A stretch of 64,000 bases of DNA from Clavelina lepadiformis (lineage: Eukaryota; Chordata; Ascidiacea; Aplousobranchia; Clavelinidae): NCBI RefSeq assembly GCF_947623445.1, contig NC_135242.1, positions 1,550,001 to 1,614,000 of the forward strand, read 5' to 3'. The first letter of the stretch is position 1; every line of letters starts with the position of its first letter. Under the pieces are notes generated by a model. It ran no database searches. It was not told where the DNA came from and worked only from the letters and a program-made list of their open reading frames with translations. This document shows positions 22,229-37,890 of the stretch, in pieces. A program made the position numbers and the translations under genes.

Positions 22229-22664
22229 TAGGCCTACCATATTTTCATCGCCAAAAAAGAGGACAATTTCGCCAGCAAGTACAATGCAAATAGAGTTTTA
22301 CGTTTAAAGAATTTATCACATGTTTTGGATAATTTAATTATACGCATATGCACAAGTAATGCATTCAGCTTCAAAATCATTATGTTGCTTACTGAAACAA
22401 GGATACTTCTGCCGCAGTTCATCAGAAGACACAGTTGCTTGTCTAAAATTTAGACTCTAAATTAATGATTAGACCTCATGCTGTCAATGAAAAGTCATTT
22501 GACTTGGCTTAGGCCTCATGCCGAAAAGTCACATAAACTTATAATTCTGTTGAAAATATAAGAAAGAAAGCGCAAAATGCAGAAAAGGAGGACATTTGGG
22601 CATTTTTCACTGTCCTCGGAGGACAATTTATTTTTCTTTAGAAAAGAGGACATATGGTAGCCCT
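22229..22664. mobile_element. 436-bp hAT-type small element
   Basis: An 8-bp target duplication AGCTAAAC lies at 22221-22228 and 22665-22672. The ends are inverted repeats (TAGGCCTACCATAT and ATATGGTAGCCCT), with GAGGACA motifs just inside both ends. It has no coding capacity. The 8-bp duplication and terminal pattern fit a non-autonomous hAT element. Confidence 0.8.
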
Positions 22665-22689
22665 AGCTAAACCCAAAATAAATATTTCC

Positions 22690-23025
22690 TTTTTAATTGT
22701 TCACTAGCAGCAACAACAAAAACCCAAGACAAAAGAGATTTAAGCCAGCTTTGTAGGCTTACAATGTTGCAATATAATAAATGAAAAATAATAAAATTAA
22801 ATAATTTCAAAACATAGACATCAATTATTATCTGTATAAACCTTAGATATCTTATATGTAAGATATATATATCTTACATTATATATAAGGCATTATGGCT
22901 TAGCTATCTTATATTATATATAAGATATCTATGGTATAAACATTGTGTTAATATTATGAGCAACATAAATAGCTGATGTCTATGTTAACATGGTAAAACG
23001 GCAACAATAACAACAACAAAAGATG
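22690..23025 (-). repeat. Inverted copy of part of the upstream noncoding repeat
   Basis: The reverse complement matches 9470-9650 and 24840-25030: GCCTACAAAGCTGGCTTA, TGAAATTATTTAATTTTATT and GACATCAGCTATTTATGTTG occur in the same order. It is interrupted by an ~90 bp AT palindrome-rich piece at 22845-22935 (ATATATAAGATATC type). It is therefore a dispersed repeat, not just part of the gene duplication. Confidence 0.7.
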
Positions 23026-23437
23026 ATATTAAGGGTGGACTTATGTTCAAATACCTTTTCAAAAATTTGCATATCTTTGAAAGTTTGCTAAGTGAGCAGG
23101 CGTCGTAGATAAAAATTACTTGCTCATACCAGCTAACTTTTCCATGTGGGTTATGAGTATCAATGCTTGGGTGCATCTCGTGTAGTGAAAGCGTATGACG
23201 AAGGTCAATTTGGCGATTGGATGTCGAAGGTGACCGACAAAAACAAGTTTAAACGCGTTGTGTAATAAATACCACAACGTCTCAAATGCCGTCATTTTCT
23301 TTATCTGTATGTGTTACCACCCAGTATTCAATAGCAAAAAAGCAATAAAAATAAAGGTTAACTTACAGTCTAAGCGGCTAACTTTAGATTATCTCCATAC
23401 ATTGAACGTATAAACGAGTTATTGAAAAGTGAAAAAA
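23026..23437. other. Spacer
   Basis: No gene or repeat recognised. Confidence 0.45.
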
Positions 23438-25654
23438 ACGTGTAATTTGTGTCTATATGGTGTAATATAATAATCTAAAAGCTATGGGGTCGTCTCATAG
23501 ACATCTTGCATATAAAAATACTTCTTACTCTAATGAAGGGTTACCCGATTGCATTATGCTATATGGTACCGATAGACAATTACCTTAGGCAAGCTTATTC
23601 ATCGATACCGCAAAAATACAAATATTTACAAAAACAGTCAGTGATAGTGCGGTACAAACACATCGGCCTTTCGAAAAACTTCAATAGAATTAGGGCTGCA
23701 CAGAACTAATCCAAATTACAATTAGCTTAAAGCCTTTGCCTTGCTCTAACCCAGTGGTTCCCAAACTTTTTCAGCTTGTGGCACACTAGAAAAATTAGAA
23801 AACGCTCGCGGCACACTTACAAGAGAAGAAATGTTGCTTTAAAAAATTACCCTACTCTATCGATAATGCCATAATTGGTTTCATCGTCACATGTGCTTAT
23901 TTCTCAGCTATTGAAGCAGCTAGAAAGCTTTTAAGTCGCTTATGCTTGTCTGCATGCCTTATTTTAAATATTTATACAGTTCTTTTCCAAAATTCCAAAA
24001 AGATTCGCGGCACACCTGAGAATCTGTGGCGGCACACAGTTTGGGAATCACCGCTCTAACCCAACGCTTTAAGGAGCAAGTGTCATCGCAGATTTGCCTC
24101 ACTTTTCAGCTGGAGTTGGATACAGTATCTAGGTTTTATATATAAGATATCTGTGCATCACATTTATTCATCGTAAACTTTGGTCGCGTAAAAGGGTAAT
24201 TACCGTTTTGTTCAAGAATGCTAAACATTGTATAGGACGCACAGGTTAACAAGAAACCAGGTATAGCACAAGCCCCAATCGCAATGATCGATAGGTCTGG
24301 CTGTTGGCACTAGAAAGTAGAAACCCTTGTTATTTAATAGAAAAGTTTTGTTTCCATTTTTTTTGTTTTTTGAAAAAATGGTTTGATGAACCCTCAAATT
24401 CACTTTTTAAAAGGCGTCAAATGGGCATTGCAGATTGAGACTGCAGAGTCAGGGATGCTAAGTGCGTGTGGAGTTAAAATTTATTGCGCATACAAAGGCC
24501 ATTGATTCATCTTGTTGTAATTTTCCATCAAAACACGTCCAGTGTAGAACAGAAATGCCCTAAGGCAGTGGTTCTCAACCTTTCATTGTACCCGGCCACC
24601 TTACTTACAGTCATTAGAAGTGCGCAATTATGGGCATTTAGTTGTGAAATTACAGAGGAATTAAATAATTCAATCTCTTTATAAGCTAAAAATTGAGTGT
24701 TTTTAGGAAATTCTGTCCCAGTCATTTTCATTTAATGCAAAAACATGCACACACTGTTCCATGCACTGGTCTTTTCTCAGAGTAGAAATTTACCGTATCA
24801 GTGAATAAAGCCATTGATCCAAGTTGAGGTGGCATCAATGTTGTTTTGTTGTTGTTTTACCATGCTAACATGGACATCAGCTATTTATGTTGCTCATATT
24901 GTTAACACATAACGTTTATACAGATAATAATATCTGACGTCTATATTTTGAAATTATTTAATTTTATTATTTTTTCTTGATCATAAGCCTACAAAGCTGG
25001 CTTACATCTGTTTTGTCTTGAGCAGCGACAACATTCATTACAATTTAGCCTTATAGCTTATACTGTTTCCTATGTATAAAATCTGTCTGAGAATCTATCA
25101 TCTGTTTGGCCCATTAAGGAAAAAGGTTGGACACTCCTGATCTAGCCTATACTTGTGGTGTATAGTCTCTTGCTGTTATGATTACAGCGTTTTTTTTGTG
25201 CAAAGTAAGCAAGTACAAGAGTAAAAAAATGTGAACGTGTTCGGTTTTAAGAAATTAGCATAACTCGTGTGATCACTGGTATATAAGAGCCGGCTTGTTA
25301 AAATATTGGTTAAAAAGACATATTAAATGCCTAATCTTAGCATACTGCTAATACTTGCTGTAAATTTCTTTAAGGAACTTCTTTAAATTAAACCAATGTT
25401 AGGTTGCGTACAATCGATATTTTCCATATGTAAGCTCGCAACTTCAACCAATTACATGAAACACATAAATGCCAGCAATTGTCACAGCAAAAACTGTTAT
25501 TACAATTTTGTTTTAAACTTTTCGAATTTAAATTTTTATATTATTACTCATATTGTAGATAACGTATTATAATGTTAGCTTTTTTGTTAAAAAATTTTAG
25601 ATTTTTTTTTTTTTTTCAGCAATTACATTTTAAGTTTCTCATAACAATCAAGCC
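23438..25654. repeat. Noncoding repeat upstream of ZNF gene, copy 2
   Basis: Collinear with 8386-10275, with scattered differences and one extra 302-bp element at 23752-24053. It ends with a T tract and CAG at 25619, 35 bases before ATG 25655. Confidence 0.85.
23752..24053. mobile_element. 302-bp hAT-type small element with known empty site
   Basis: The target duplication CTCTAACC (8 bp) is at 23744-23751 and 24054-24061. The ends are CAGTGGTTCCCAAACT and AGTTTGGGAATCACCG, imperfect inverted repeats. The interior has GGCACAC repeats on both sides. The paralogous locus near 8692 has a single CTCTAACC and no insert. The left end closely resembles the coding hAT element at 41123 (CAGTGGTTCCCAAA), a possible source of transposase. 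Confidence 0.9.
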
Positions 25655-26821
25655 ATGGAGTGTGATCCAGGCATAATTCAAGTTGATGTTTTATTGAAAG
25701 CAATCAGTGATCTTATTTCACAAGAATTAAAATCATTGCGACAAGAAATGAAAATGGAATTTGCACAATTGCAAGTAAACATTGAAGATATGGTTTTAAA
25801 GATTCTTGCAGAAACAAAGAAAACAGAAACCATGAACAATGCGATTCCAATTGAAGAAATATCACAACCATTACATGTAGAATCAGATATCAGCCTTAAG
25901 ATTGAGGACGTTTATTCCGAGAAGGCACCAGACTTTCCTCTTGTTGAAGCTATCAAAGAAGAACCTTTGCTGTTTGAGGAATATGAGGTTTCACAGCCTG
26001 AGATTGATGACCTAAATATATCCATGTTAGATAAAATTCCTTCTCAATCAAATATTGGAGTGAATGCCACAGTTAAAATTGTTAAACCACAAAGCTGTGT
26101 TGCAAGAAACTCAGATGAAAAATTCAGCGATTCTGTGAAGATGTTTCTCAATAAATCTACTGCAATTGAAAGAATCAATGCTTGCAAAGTAGATACTCAG
26201 GTGTTTGTTGGAAAAAACAAAGAAAAGCATTTTTGTTGCAACTTTTGTGATAGATCATTGAAATGCAAAAGAAACTTGAAAGTTCATATAAGAACTCACA
26301 CAGGTGAGCGACCTTATCAATGCCAAGTTTGTCACAAGTCATTTTCCGTCAGCAGCAATTTGAAAACTCATATGAGAACTCACACTGGAGATCAACCTTA
26401 TCAATGCGATGTGTGCCACAAGTCATTCACCCAAAGCAGCAGTTTGAAAGCTCATTTGAGAACTCACACGGGAGAGCGACCTTATCAATGCGGTGTGTGC
26501 CACAAGTCATTTACCTTTAGCAACCAATTGAAAATTCATATGACAACTCACGATGCTGAGCAACCTTATGAATGCAATATGTGCCACAAGTCATTTTCCG
26601 CAAGCAGCAGTTTGAAAGTTCATATAAGAACTCACACTGGAGAGCGACTTTATCAATGCCAGGTTTGTCGCAAGTCATTTACCCAAAGCAGCCAATTAAA
26701 AACTCATATGAGAATCCACACTGGAGAGCAACCTTATCAATGCCAGGTGTGCCACAAGTCATTTTCCCAAATGAGCAATTTACGGAATCATGAAACTATT
26801 CACACTGGAAAGCGACCTTAA
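25655..26821 (+). CDS. C2H2 zinc-finger protein, 7 fingers
   Basis: This is a 388-residue single-exon protein, ATG in CCATGGAGTG, 35 bases after an AG acceptor. The module is QVDVLLKAISDLISQELKSL. The linker has AIKEEPLLFEEYE at 99-111. Several linker residues differ from 10276-11442 (LNISMLDKIPSQSNI, NSDEKFSDSVKMF). Finger 1 (FCCNFCDRSLKCKRNLKVH) is followed by six more, the fourth and fifth joined by the odd linker HDAEQPYEC. It ends TGKRP-stop. The 3' half (26285 on) is identical to bases 1-537, so this gene spans the left edge of the visible duplicated block. Relationship to 10276-11442: shared upstream DNA and N-terminus, re-sorted fingers. Confidence 0.92.
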   Translation: MECDPGIIQVDVLLKAISDLISQELKSLRQEMKMEFAQLQVNIEDMVLKILAETKKTETMNNAIPIEEISQPLHVESDISLKIEDVYSEKAPDFPLVEAIKEEPLLFEEYEVSQPEIDDLNISMLDKIPSQSNIGVNATVKIVKPQSCVARNSDEKFSDSVKMFLNKSTAIERINACKVDTQVFVGKNKEKHFCCNFCDRSLKCKRNLKVHIRTHTGERPYQCQVCHKSFSVSSNLKTHMRTHTGDQPYQCDVCHKSFTQSSSLKAHLRTHTGERPYQCGVCHKSFTFSNQLKIHMTTHDAEQPYECNMCHKSFSASSSLKVHIRTHTGERLYQCQVCRKSFTQSSQLKTHMRIHTGEQPYQCQVCHKSFSQMSNLRNHETIHTGKRP

Positions 26822-27652
26822 CAAGGTTTATTTTTTGTCAAAAGTTATTTACAATGAAGCGATTATTGTAAAGTAGGCGTCAAACACCTAATACTCAGAT
26901 CTCTATGAAATTGTTGGATGTCCTACGTAGAGCTTTAGAAAACATGTTTAGACCAATCAGAATTCAGCATGGAAGATGTTGTTTTCCAGCCTGGGAATAG
27001 CCTTAGCAGTTGACGTGCTTCAATGTCCCATGTCGCGTGCAGAATTATGCCAAAATCTGTAAAAAATTTTGAATCATGGTTTTTTATGGCGTTTTTTGAA
27101 ATGCCAGTTCAAAGCATAGTAAATTGACATGCAAAATTTCAGAGAGCCCCATGGAGGATTTTTCGGGTAATCAGTCTTTTAGTAAATTCACTGTATTAAA
27201 ATTTATTATTAATATTAATAATATTATTAAAACTCATATTGGGGCAATGTATGTGGTTGTTTGTGGAAAATAGTTTGATTTTTCTGGAAGTTAATTCTGA
27301 GAATGCTTCAGTTTTTTCTCTTTTTGAAGCCATCAAAGAAGAACCTTTGCTGTTGCAGCATAGGGAGGTTTCTGAAACTGATCATCCAAGTATGTCCAAT
27401 TCAAATATGTTTTCTCATCAATCGTAGATTGAAGTAAAAGCCACAGTTAAAGTTGTCGATCCTTGAAGTTGTGTTGAAACAAATTCGGATGAAGAATTCA
27501 GCGATTCTGTAGAACTGTTTCTCGATGAACCCAGGGCAAATGCTTGCTCAATGCTTGCAAAGTTGATGCTCAGCTGTTTTTTGGAAATTACTAAGAAAAT
27601 CATTTTTCTTGCCATTTTTGCAACGCAAGGTTCCACTGAAGAAACATCACAA
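26822..27652 (+). pseudogene. Spacer and linker relic (copy of 538-1368)
   Basis: Same content as 538-1368. It has a decayed finger tail, then AT-rich DNA, and from about 27284 the linker relic with stops, ending in TEETSQ at the GTATGT donor 27653. Confidence 0.7.
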
Positions 27653-28394
27653 GTATGTGTTTTCCCAAGACTCCTATTACCGTTATGCATTGCATTTTGT
27701 TTGTCTTTTCCCTTGAATTCTTTAGCAGTATGACAAAGTAATGTCTACTAACATTGTGTGTGAGCAAATTTTATCGCATCCCGCTGAGGCATTGTTTATA
27801 TTAAAACGATTGTTTAACCAAGTTGAAAACTCAACCAAGCAAGGCATTTCGTAACGTTACCAATCATCAATAAATTAAACAATGATATCATAAACGAAAC
27901 TGTTGAAACGGTTGGAATAGTTTTTACTAGTACAAATATCATGATATGATGATATGAGGTGAACCTAAAATGTTTCAATCAAATCAATGGTCATTGATCA
28001 GTGATTTTCAACAACACATCAAACAGACTTAACAATTAATTCGGATATAACTTTCGTAAATGTGTTGCTCTCAGATTTTTAATTGATTTGAGTAATGTTT
28101 ATGGTGTGCCAAATTTGGGTTAGTTTAGGTCAAACTGGTGTGTAATGTCATTTAAGATGATTTTGTGTGTTTTACATGTTGAAACTAGGCAGAAGTCTTA
28201 ATAAACATTTTTTCAAAGCAACAGGGAATCTTTTATTTTTCGTTTTTGTATGTGACAGTCACTGCTGTTCTTTACTTTGTAGTAAATGTAGAGAAAATTA
28301 TTTAGATTTATTATTTTTATTTCAACAGTTTTGGTTACATATTATCAGTTTTCCTCTATCAAGAAAATCCTCAAATATTTTACGTTCTTTTCAG
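27653..28394 (+). other. Intron-like segment (copy of 1369-2110)
   Basis: 742 bp, GTATGT to CAG, 37 bases before ATG 28432. Confidence 0.6.
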
Positions 28395-28431
28395 GAAATA
28401 GATTATAAAATTGTATAATAATAATCAGACA

Positions 28432-30012
28432 ATGGAGTCTCATCCAGTTGGTATGCAAGTTGACGTTTTATTGAAAGCAATCAGTGATATGATTTCACAA
28501 GAATTTAAATCAATGCGGCAAGATATGAGGAAGGAATTTGTACAAATGCAAGAAAGCATGGAAGATGTGATTTCAACACTTCTTGCAGAGATAAAGAAAA
28601 CTGAAACCATGAACAATGCAATACCAGTTGAAGAAACATCACAAATAACAGTTGTAAAATCAGATATCAGCCTTAATATTGAGGAAGTTTATTCTGAGAA
28701 GGCACCAGTTTTTCCTATTGTTGAAGTTATCAAACAAGAACCTTTGCTGTTGGAAAAGTATGAGGATTCACAGACTGAGATTGATGACCCAAATATATCC
28801 ATGTTAAACAAATTTCCTCTTCAATCAGATATTGGAGTGAATGCCACAGTCAAAATTGTTAAACCACAAAGCTGTGTTGCAAGAAACTCAGATGAAGAAT
28901 GCAGCGATTCTGTGGAGATGTTTTTCGATAAATCCACTGCAATTGAAGGTACTAATGCTTGCAAAGTTGATGCTCAGTTGCTTGTTGGAAATAACAAAGA
29001 AAAGCATTTTTCTTGCAATTTTTGTGAAAGATTATTCAAATGCAAAAGAAACTTGAATGTTCATCTAAAAACTCACACAGGTGAGCGACCTTATCAATGC
29101 AATGTGTGCCACAAGTCATTTATCCAGAATGGCAATTTCCAAGTTCATATGAGAAATCACACTGGAGAACGACCTTTTAAATGTGATGTGTGCGACAAGT
29201 CATTTTCCATTAACAGCAGTTTAGAAACTCATATGAGAACTCACACTGGAGAGCGACCTTATCAATGCGATGTGTGCCACAAGTCATTTTCCGTTAGCAG
29301 CAGTTTGAAAACTCATATGAGAACCCACACTAGAGAGCAACCTTATCAATGTGATGTGTGCCACAAGTCATTTTCCATTAGCAGCAGTTTGAATAATCAT
29401 ATCAGAACTCACACAGGTGAGCGACCTTATCAATGCCGAATTTGTCACAAGTGTTTTATCAAGAATGGATGTTTGCAAGCTCATATGAGAATCCACACTG
29501 GAGAGCAACCTTACAAATGTGATTTTTGCGACAAGTCATTTTCCTTTAGCAGCAATTGGAAAACTCATATGAGAACTCATACTGAAGAGCGACCTTATCA
29601 ATGTCAGGAATGTATAAAGTCATTTACTCGAAGCAGCCATTTAAAAACTCACATGAGAATCCACACTGGAGAGCGTCCTTATCAATGCCAGGTGTGCCAC
29701 AAGTCATTTACCCAAAGCAACCATTTAAAAGGTCATATGAGAATCCACACTGGAGAGCGACCTTATCAATGCGATGTGTGTCAAAAGTCCTTCACACAAA
29801 GCAGCATTTTAAAAGCTCATGTGGTTATCCATACTGGAGAGCGACCTTATCAATGCCAGGTGTGTGAAAAGTCATTCACCGATGGCCGCAATTTAAAACA
29901 TCATATGAGAATTCACACTGGTGAACGACCTTATCAATGCCAGCTGTGTCAAAAGTCTTTTACCCAAAGCAACCATTTAAAAAGTCATATGAAAATCCAC
30001 AATGGAGATTGA
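28432..30012 (+). CDS. C2H2 zinc-finger protein, 12 fingers (duplicate of 2148-3728)
   Basis: This is a 526-residue protein whose translation shows no difference from 2148-3728. Module at 9-57, linker with IKQEPLLL at 100-107, twelve fingers from Cys195. It ends at the same linker TGA. If both copies are real, the gene dose is two and the copies have had no time to diverge; if the duplication is an assembly artefact, only one gene exists. Confidence 0.9.
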   Translation: MESHPVGMQVDVLLKAISDMISQEFKSMRQDMRKEFVQMQESMEDVISTLLAEIKKTETMNNAIPVEETSQITVVKSDISLNIEEVYSEKAPVFPIVEVIKQEPLLLEKYEDSQTEIDDPNISMLNKFPLQSDIGVNATVKIVKPQSCVARNSDEECSDSVEMFFDKSTAIEGTNACKVDAQLLVGNNKEKHFSCNFCERLFKCKRNLNVHLKTHTGERPYQCNVCHKSFIQNGNFQVHMRNHTGERPFKCDVCDKSFSINSSLETHMRTHTGERPYQCDVCHKSFSVSSSLKTHMRTHTREQPYQCDVCHKSFSISSSLNNHIRTHTGERPYQCRICHKCFIKNGCLQAHMRIHTGEQPYKCDFCDKSFSFSSNWKTHMRTHTEERPYQCQECIKSFTRSSHLKTHMRIHTGERPYQCQVCHKSFTQSNHLKGHMRIHTGERPYQCDVCQKSFTQSSILKAHVVIHTGERPYQCQVCEKSFTDGRNLKHHMRIHTGERPYQCQLCQKSFTQSNHLKSHMKIHNGD

Positions 30013-31014
30013 CCTTATTAATGCCGTATATGTCAAAATTGATTTTCCCAAAAGAGCACTTTGCGGAGTCATGAAATTTTTCGCATTGGAAAGTGACATT
30101 GACAATGCTTGTTTTTTTGTCGCAAGTCAATTACGTTGAAACAATAATTATTAACACATGTTAAAACTCACATTGGGGCAATGTAAATATTTCAAAAAGA
30201 TTTTTGGACAAAAAATTAGCTTTGAAAAAAATTTACAAACCATTTATCCAGATGCTGCATCCATTTGTTTGTGTTTTATTTGTCCACTTTTATCAATAAC
30301 TTCGTATGTGTCATGAAACATAAATTTGCACTATGTGGTTATTTTTTGACAAATAGGTTGCTTTTTCATGAAGTTCATTCAGGGACTATATCAGTTTTTC
30401 CTCTTGTTGAAGCTTTCATAGAAAAACCTTTGCTGTTGCAGCACTGGGATGTTTCTGAAACTAATCGATCAAGTTTATCCATTTCAAAAATGTTTTCTTA
30501 ACAATCGGAGGTTGGAGTAACTGCCACAATTAAAATGGTTGATCCTTAAAGTTGTGTTGAAAGAAATTCAGGAGAAGAATGCAGTGATTCTGCAGAAATG
30601 TTTTTCGATGAACCAAGCGCTAGTGATAGAATTAATGCTTGCAAAGTTAATGCTCAGCTGTTTGTTGGAAATAACAAAACCAAAAAATTTTTTTGCAATT
30701 TTTGTCACAGATCCTTCAAACGCAAAACAAACTTCAAAGCTCATCTGAGAACTCACACAGGAGAGCAAACTTATCAATACAATGAGGGTGAAAACTCATT
30801 TTCCCAAAGCTTATATTTCAAAAATCATTTGAGAATCCACACTGGAGAGCGACCTGATCAATGCCAGTTGTGTGAACATTTATTTACCCAAACCAGCAAT
30901 TTGAAAACTCATATGATAACTCCCTCCTAATAGCAACCTCATATCTGCCAGGTGTGTAACATGTTATTAACTAGAAGACATACAGATTTGCAAAATAATT
31001 TTACTACTTATTAA
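30013..31014 (+). pseudogene. Finger tail, spacer and broken ZNF copy (copy of 3729-4730)
   Basis: Decayed fingers to about 30160, spacer, then from about 30359 the linker relic with TAA at 30500. The open stretch 30598-30930 has finger 1 intact, finger 2 without cysteines, and finger 3 damaged. Confidence 0.7.
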
Positions 31015-31023
31015 TTCACCGTC

Positions 31024-31614
31024 ATGGAGTGTCGTCCAGACAAAGTGCAAGTTGGTGTTTTATTGAAAACAATCAGTAATATGATATCACAAGATTTCAA
31101 ATCAATGCGACTGGATATGAAGATGGAAGAAACAAAAGAAACTGAAACCATGAACAATGCAATGTCCCACCGAAGAAACATCACTACCATTAGTGTCAGA
31201 TCACAAGTATGTGTTTTCCCAAGACTCCCATTACGGTTATAGGTTGCATTATGTTTGTTTTGCAAGTTTTGTGATAAATTATTCCGACACAAAGCAAACT
31301 TGAATACTCACGAAAGAACTCACACAGGTGAGCGTCCTTAGCAATGTCAATTGTGTCACAAGTCTTTTACCCAAAATGGCAGTTTGCAAACTCATATGAA
31401 TATCCACACTGGTGACCGACCTTATCAATGCCAGGTGTGTCACAAATCTTTTTCCAAAAGAGCCATTTGCGCACTTACATGACTAAACATACCGGACAAA
31501 AACCCTATCAATGCGTGTGTGTCAAAAGCCATTTACCAGCAACAGCGATTTGCTGATTCATATGAGAATCCACACAGGGGAATGACTTTATCGATGCCAG
31601 GCTTGCCACAAGTC
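31024..31614 (+). pseudogene. N-terminal module fragment and finger relics (copy of 4740-5330)
   Basis: ATG 31024 begins the shortened module, which ends at the GTATGT donor 31207. Decayed fingers follow, up to the LTR element. Confidence 0.7.
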
Positions 31615-34084
<2,470 letters not shown>

Positions 34085-35261
34085 TAGTTAATGGGAAGTT
34101 GAAGGAAGTTGGTGACAGCAAATAGGTCACGATCACATAATTATGCGAGTATTGTGAGAAAGCTTTTACTAAGTGGCGTTCATAGAAAATATTTAGGAGC
34201 TTCTCACCCTGATTCTGTATCCGAGTAAATTTTGTTTTGGATTTCCAATTTTACCTTTTTCAACATCGTATTTTCCACTTAAGTAAAATACAGCTTTGCA
34301 TTGTTGTAGTTGGTAAATAGCATTCGATAATATAATTATACTTTCCAATTTCTTAATTTTGTTTCTGTTTTGGTGATGTACAATACAGAGTTCTTCTCAG
34401 TTTTGAAATAAATTGTCGGACATCCAAAGTTCAATGTCATATTCAACTTTCTAGCTTCGGGTTGGTTTGCGAAGACAGCATTAGTTTAATAGTTTAAAAA
34501 AATATTTACAGTCGCAAGTATAGCAAAAATTTCCATTGTCTAATTCAATAACTTTGAGCTTTTATGTAATAAGTGGGGCTTAAAATGGGCTCTGTTGAAT
34601 GGTTTAATATAGATGGTTGCTGCACTAAACTGATATTCAATTAAAGCAGTTTCGTAGTAATTTGTGTCAACGTGTAATTTGTGTCTATATGGTGTAATAT
34701 AATAATCTAAAAGCCATGGGGTCATCTCATAGACGACTTATATATAAAAATACTTCTTACTCTAATGAAGGGTTACCCGTTTGCATTATGCTAAATGGTA
34801 CCGATAGGCAATTACCTTAGGCAAGCTTATTCATCGATACCGCAAAAATACAAATATTTACAAAAACAGTCAGTGATAATGCGGTACAAACACCTCGGCC
34901 TTTCGAAAAACTTCAATAGAATTAGGGCTACACAGAACTAATCCAATGTACAACGAGCTTAAAGCCTTTGCTTTGCTCTAACCCAACGCTTTAGGGAGCA
35001 AGTGTCTTCGCAGATTTACTTCACTTTTCAGCCGGAGTTGGATATCTAGGTTTTATATATAAGATATCTATGCATCACATTTATTCATCGTAAACTTTGG
35101 TCGCGTAAAAGGGTAATTACCGTTTTTGTTCAAGAATGCTAAACATGGTATAGGACGCACAGGTTAACAAGAAGCCAGGTATGGCACAAACCCAATCGCA
35201 ATGATCGATAGGTCTGGCTGTTGGCACTAGAAAGTAGAAACCCTTGTTATTTAATAGAAAA

Positions 35262-35775
35262 CCTGTGATCCTTGAACCTTGAACCTTAAACCCTCAAATT
35301 CACTTTTTAAATGGAACTACTCTTTGAACTACTTTTTGAGTGGCACAGGTTAACAAGAAGCCAGGTATGACACAATTTACACAAACCCCAATCGCAATGA
35401 TTGATAGGTCTGGCTGTTGGCACTAGAAAGTAGAAATCCTTGTTATTTAATAGAAAAGTTTTGTTTCCATTTTTTTTTGTTTTTTGAAAAATGGTTTGGT
35501 GAACCCTCAAATTCAATTTTTAAATGGAGTCGAATGGGCATTGCAGATTGAGACTGCAGAGTCCAGGGTGCTAAGTGCGTGTGGAGTTAAAATTTATTGC
35601 GCATACAAAGGCTATTGATTCATCTTGTTGCAATTTTCCATCCAAACACGTCCAGTTTGGAACAGAAATGCCCCAAGGCAGTGGTTCTCAACCTTTCATT
35701 GTACCCGACCACCTTACTTACAGTCATTATAGAAGTGCGCAATTATGGCCATTTTGATATGAAATTACACAGAAA
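35262..35775. repeat. Filler and partial third copy of the noncoding repeat
   Basis: 35262-35344 holds a short repetitive filler (CCTTGAACCTTGAACCTTAAA; ACTACTCTTTGAACTACTTTTTG). From GGCACAGGTTAAC (35342) to about 35757 the DNA matches 8875-9270 and 24240-24640. It includes the hAT-like start CAGTGGTTCTCAACCT near 35679 and breaks off in GCGCAATTATGG. This repeat immediately right of the duplicated block could have served as partner in unequal exchange. Confidence 0.75.
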
Positions 35776-35779
35776 TGGA

Positions 35780-36403
35780 TTATATTAAAACGTTGTTTAT
35801 ATTAAAACGATTGTTTAACCAGGTTGAAAACTCAACCAAGCAAGGCGTTTCGTAACGTTATGAATCATCATTAAATTAAACAATGATATCATAAACCAAA
35901 CTGTTGAAACGGTTGGAATAGTTTTCACTAGTACAAATACTATAATATGACGATCTGAAGTGAACCTAAAACGTTTCAATCAAATCAATGGTCATTGATC
36001 AGTGATTTTCAACTTCATATCAAAAAGACTTTAACAATTAATTCAGATATAATTTTCCTAAATGTGTTGGTCTAAGATTTTTAAGTGATTTGAGCACTGT
36101 TTATGGTGTGTGCCAGGTGTGTGTGTGTGTACCACTGTTTATGGTGTGTTATGTCATTTAAGATGATTTTGTGTGTTTTACATGCTGAAACTATGCACAA
36201 GCTTTTATAAACCTATTCTTTCAAAACAACAGGGAATCTTTTGTTTTTTGTTTTTGTATGTGACAGTCACTGCTGTTCTTTACTTTGTAGTAAAATTTAA
36301 AAAAATTTATTTAGATTTATTATTTTTATTCCAACAGTTTTGGTTACACATTATCAGTTTTCCGCAATCAAGAAAATCTTCAAATATTTTAAGTTCTTTT
36401 CAG
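35780..36403 (+). other. Intron-like segment before a broken ZNF gene
   Basis: Matches the family segment from TTATATTAAAACGATTGTTT onward and ends CTTTTCAG at 36403, 34 bases before ATG 36438. The donor end is missing; it was replaced by the repeat to the left. Confidence 0.6.
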
Positions 36404-36437
36404 CAAATAGATTATAAAGCTGTATGATAATCAGGCA

Positions 36438-37890
<1,453 letters not shown>

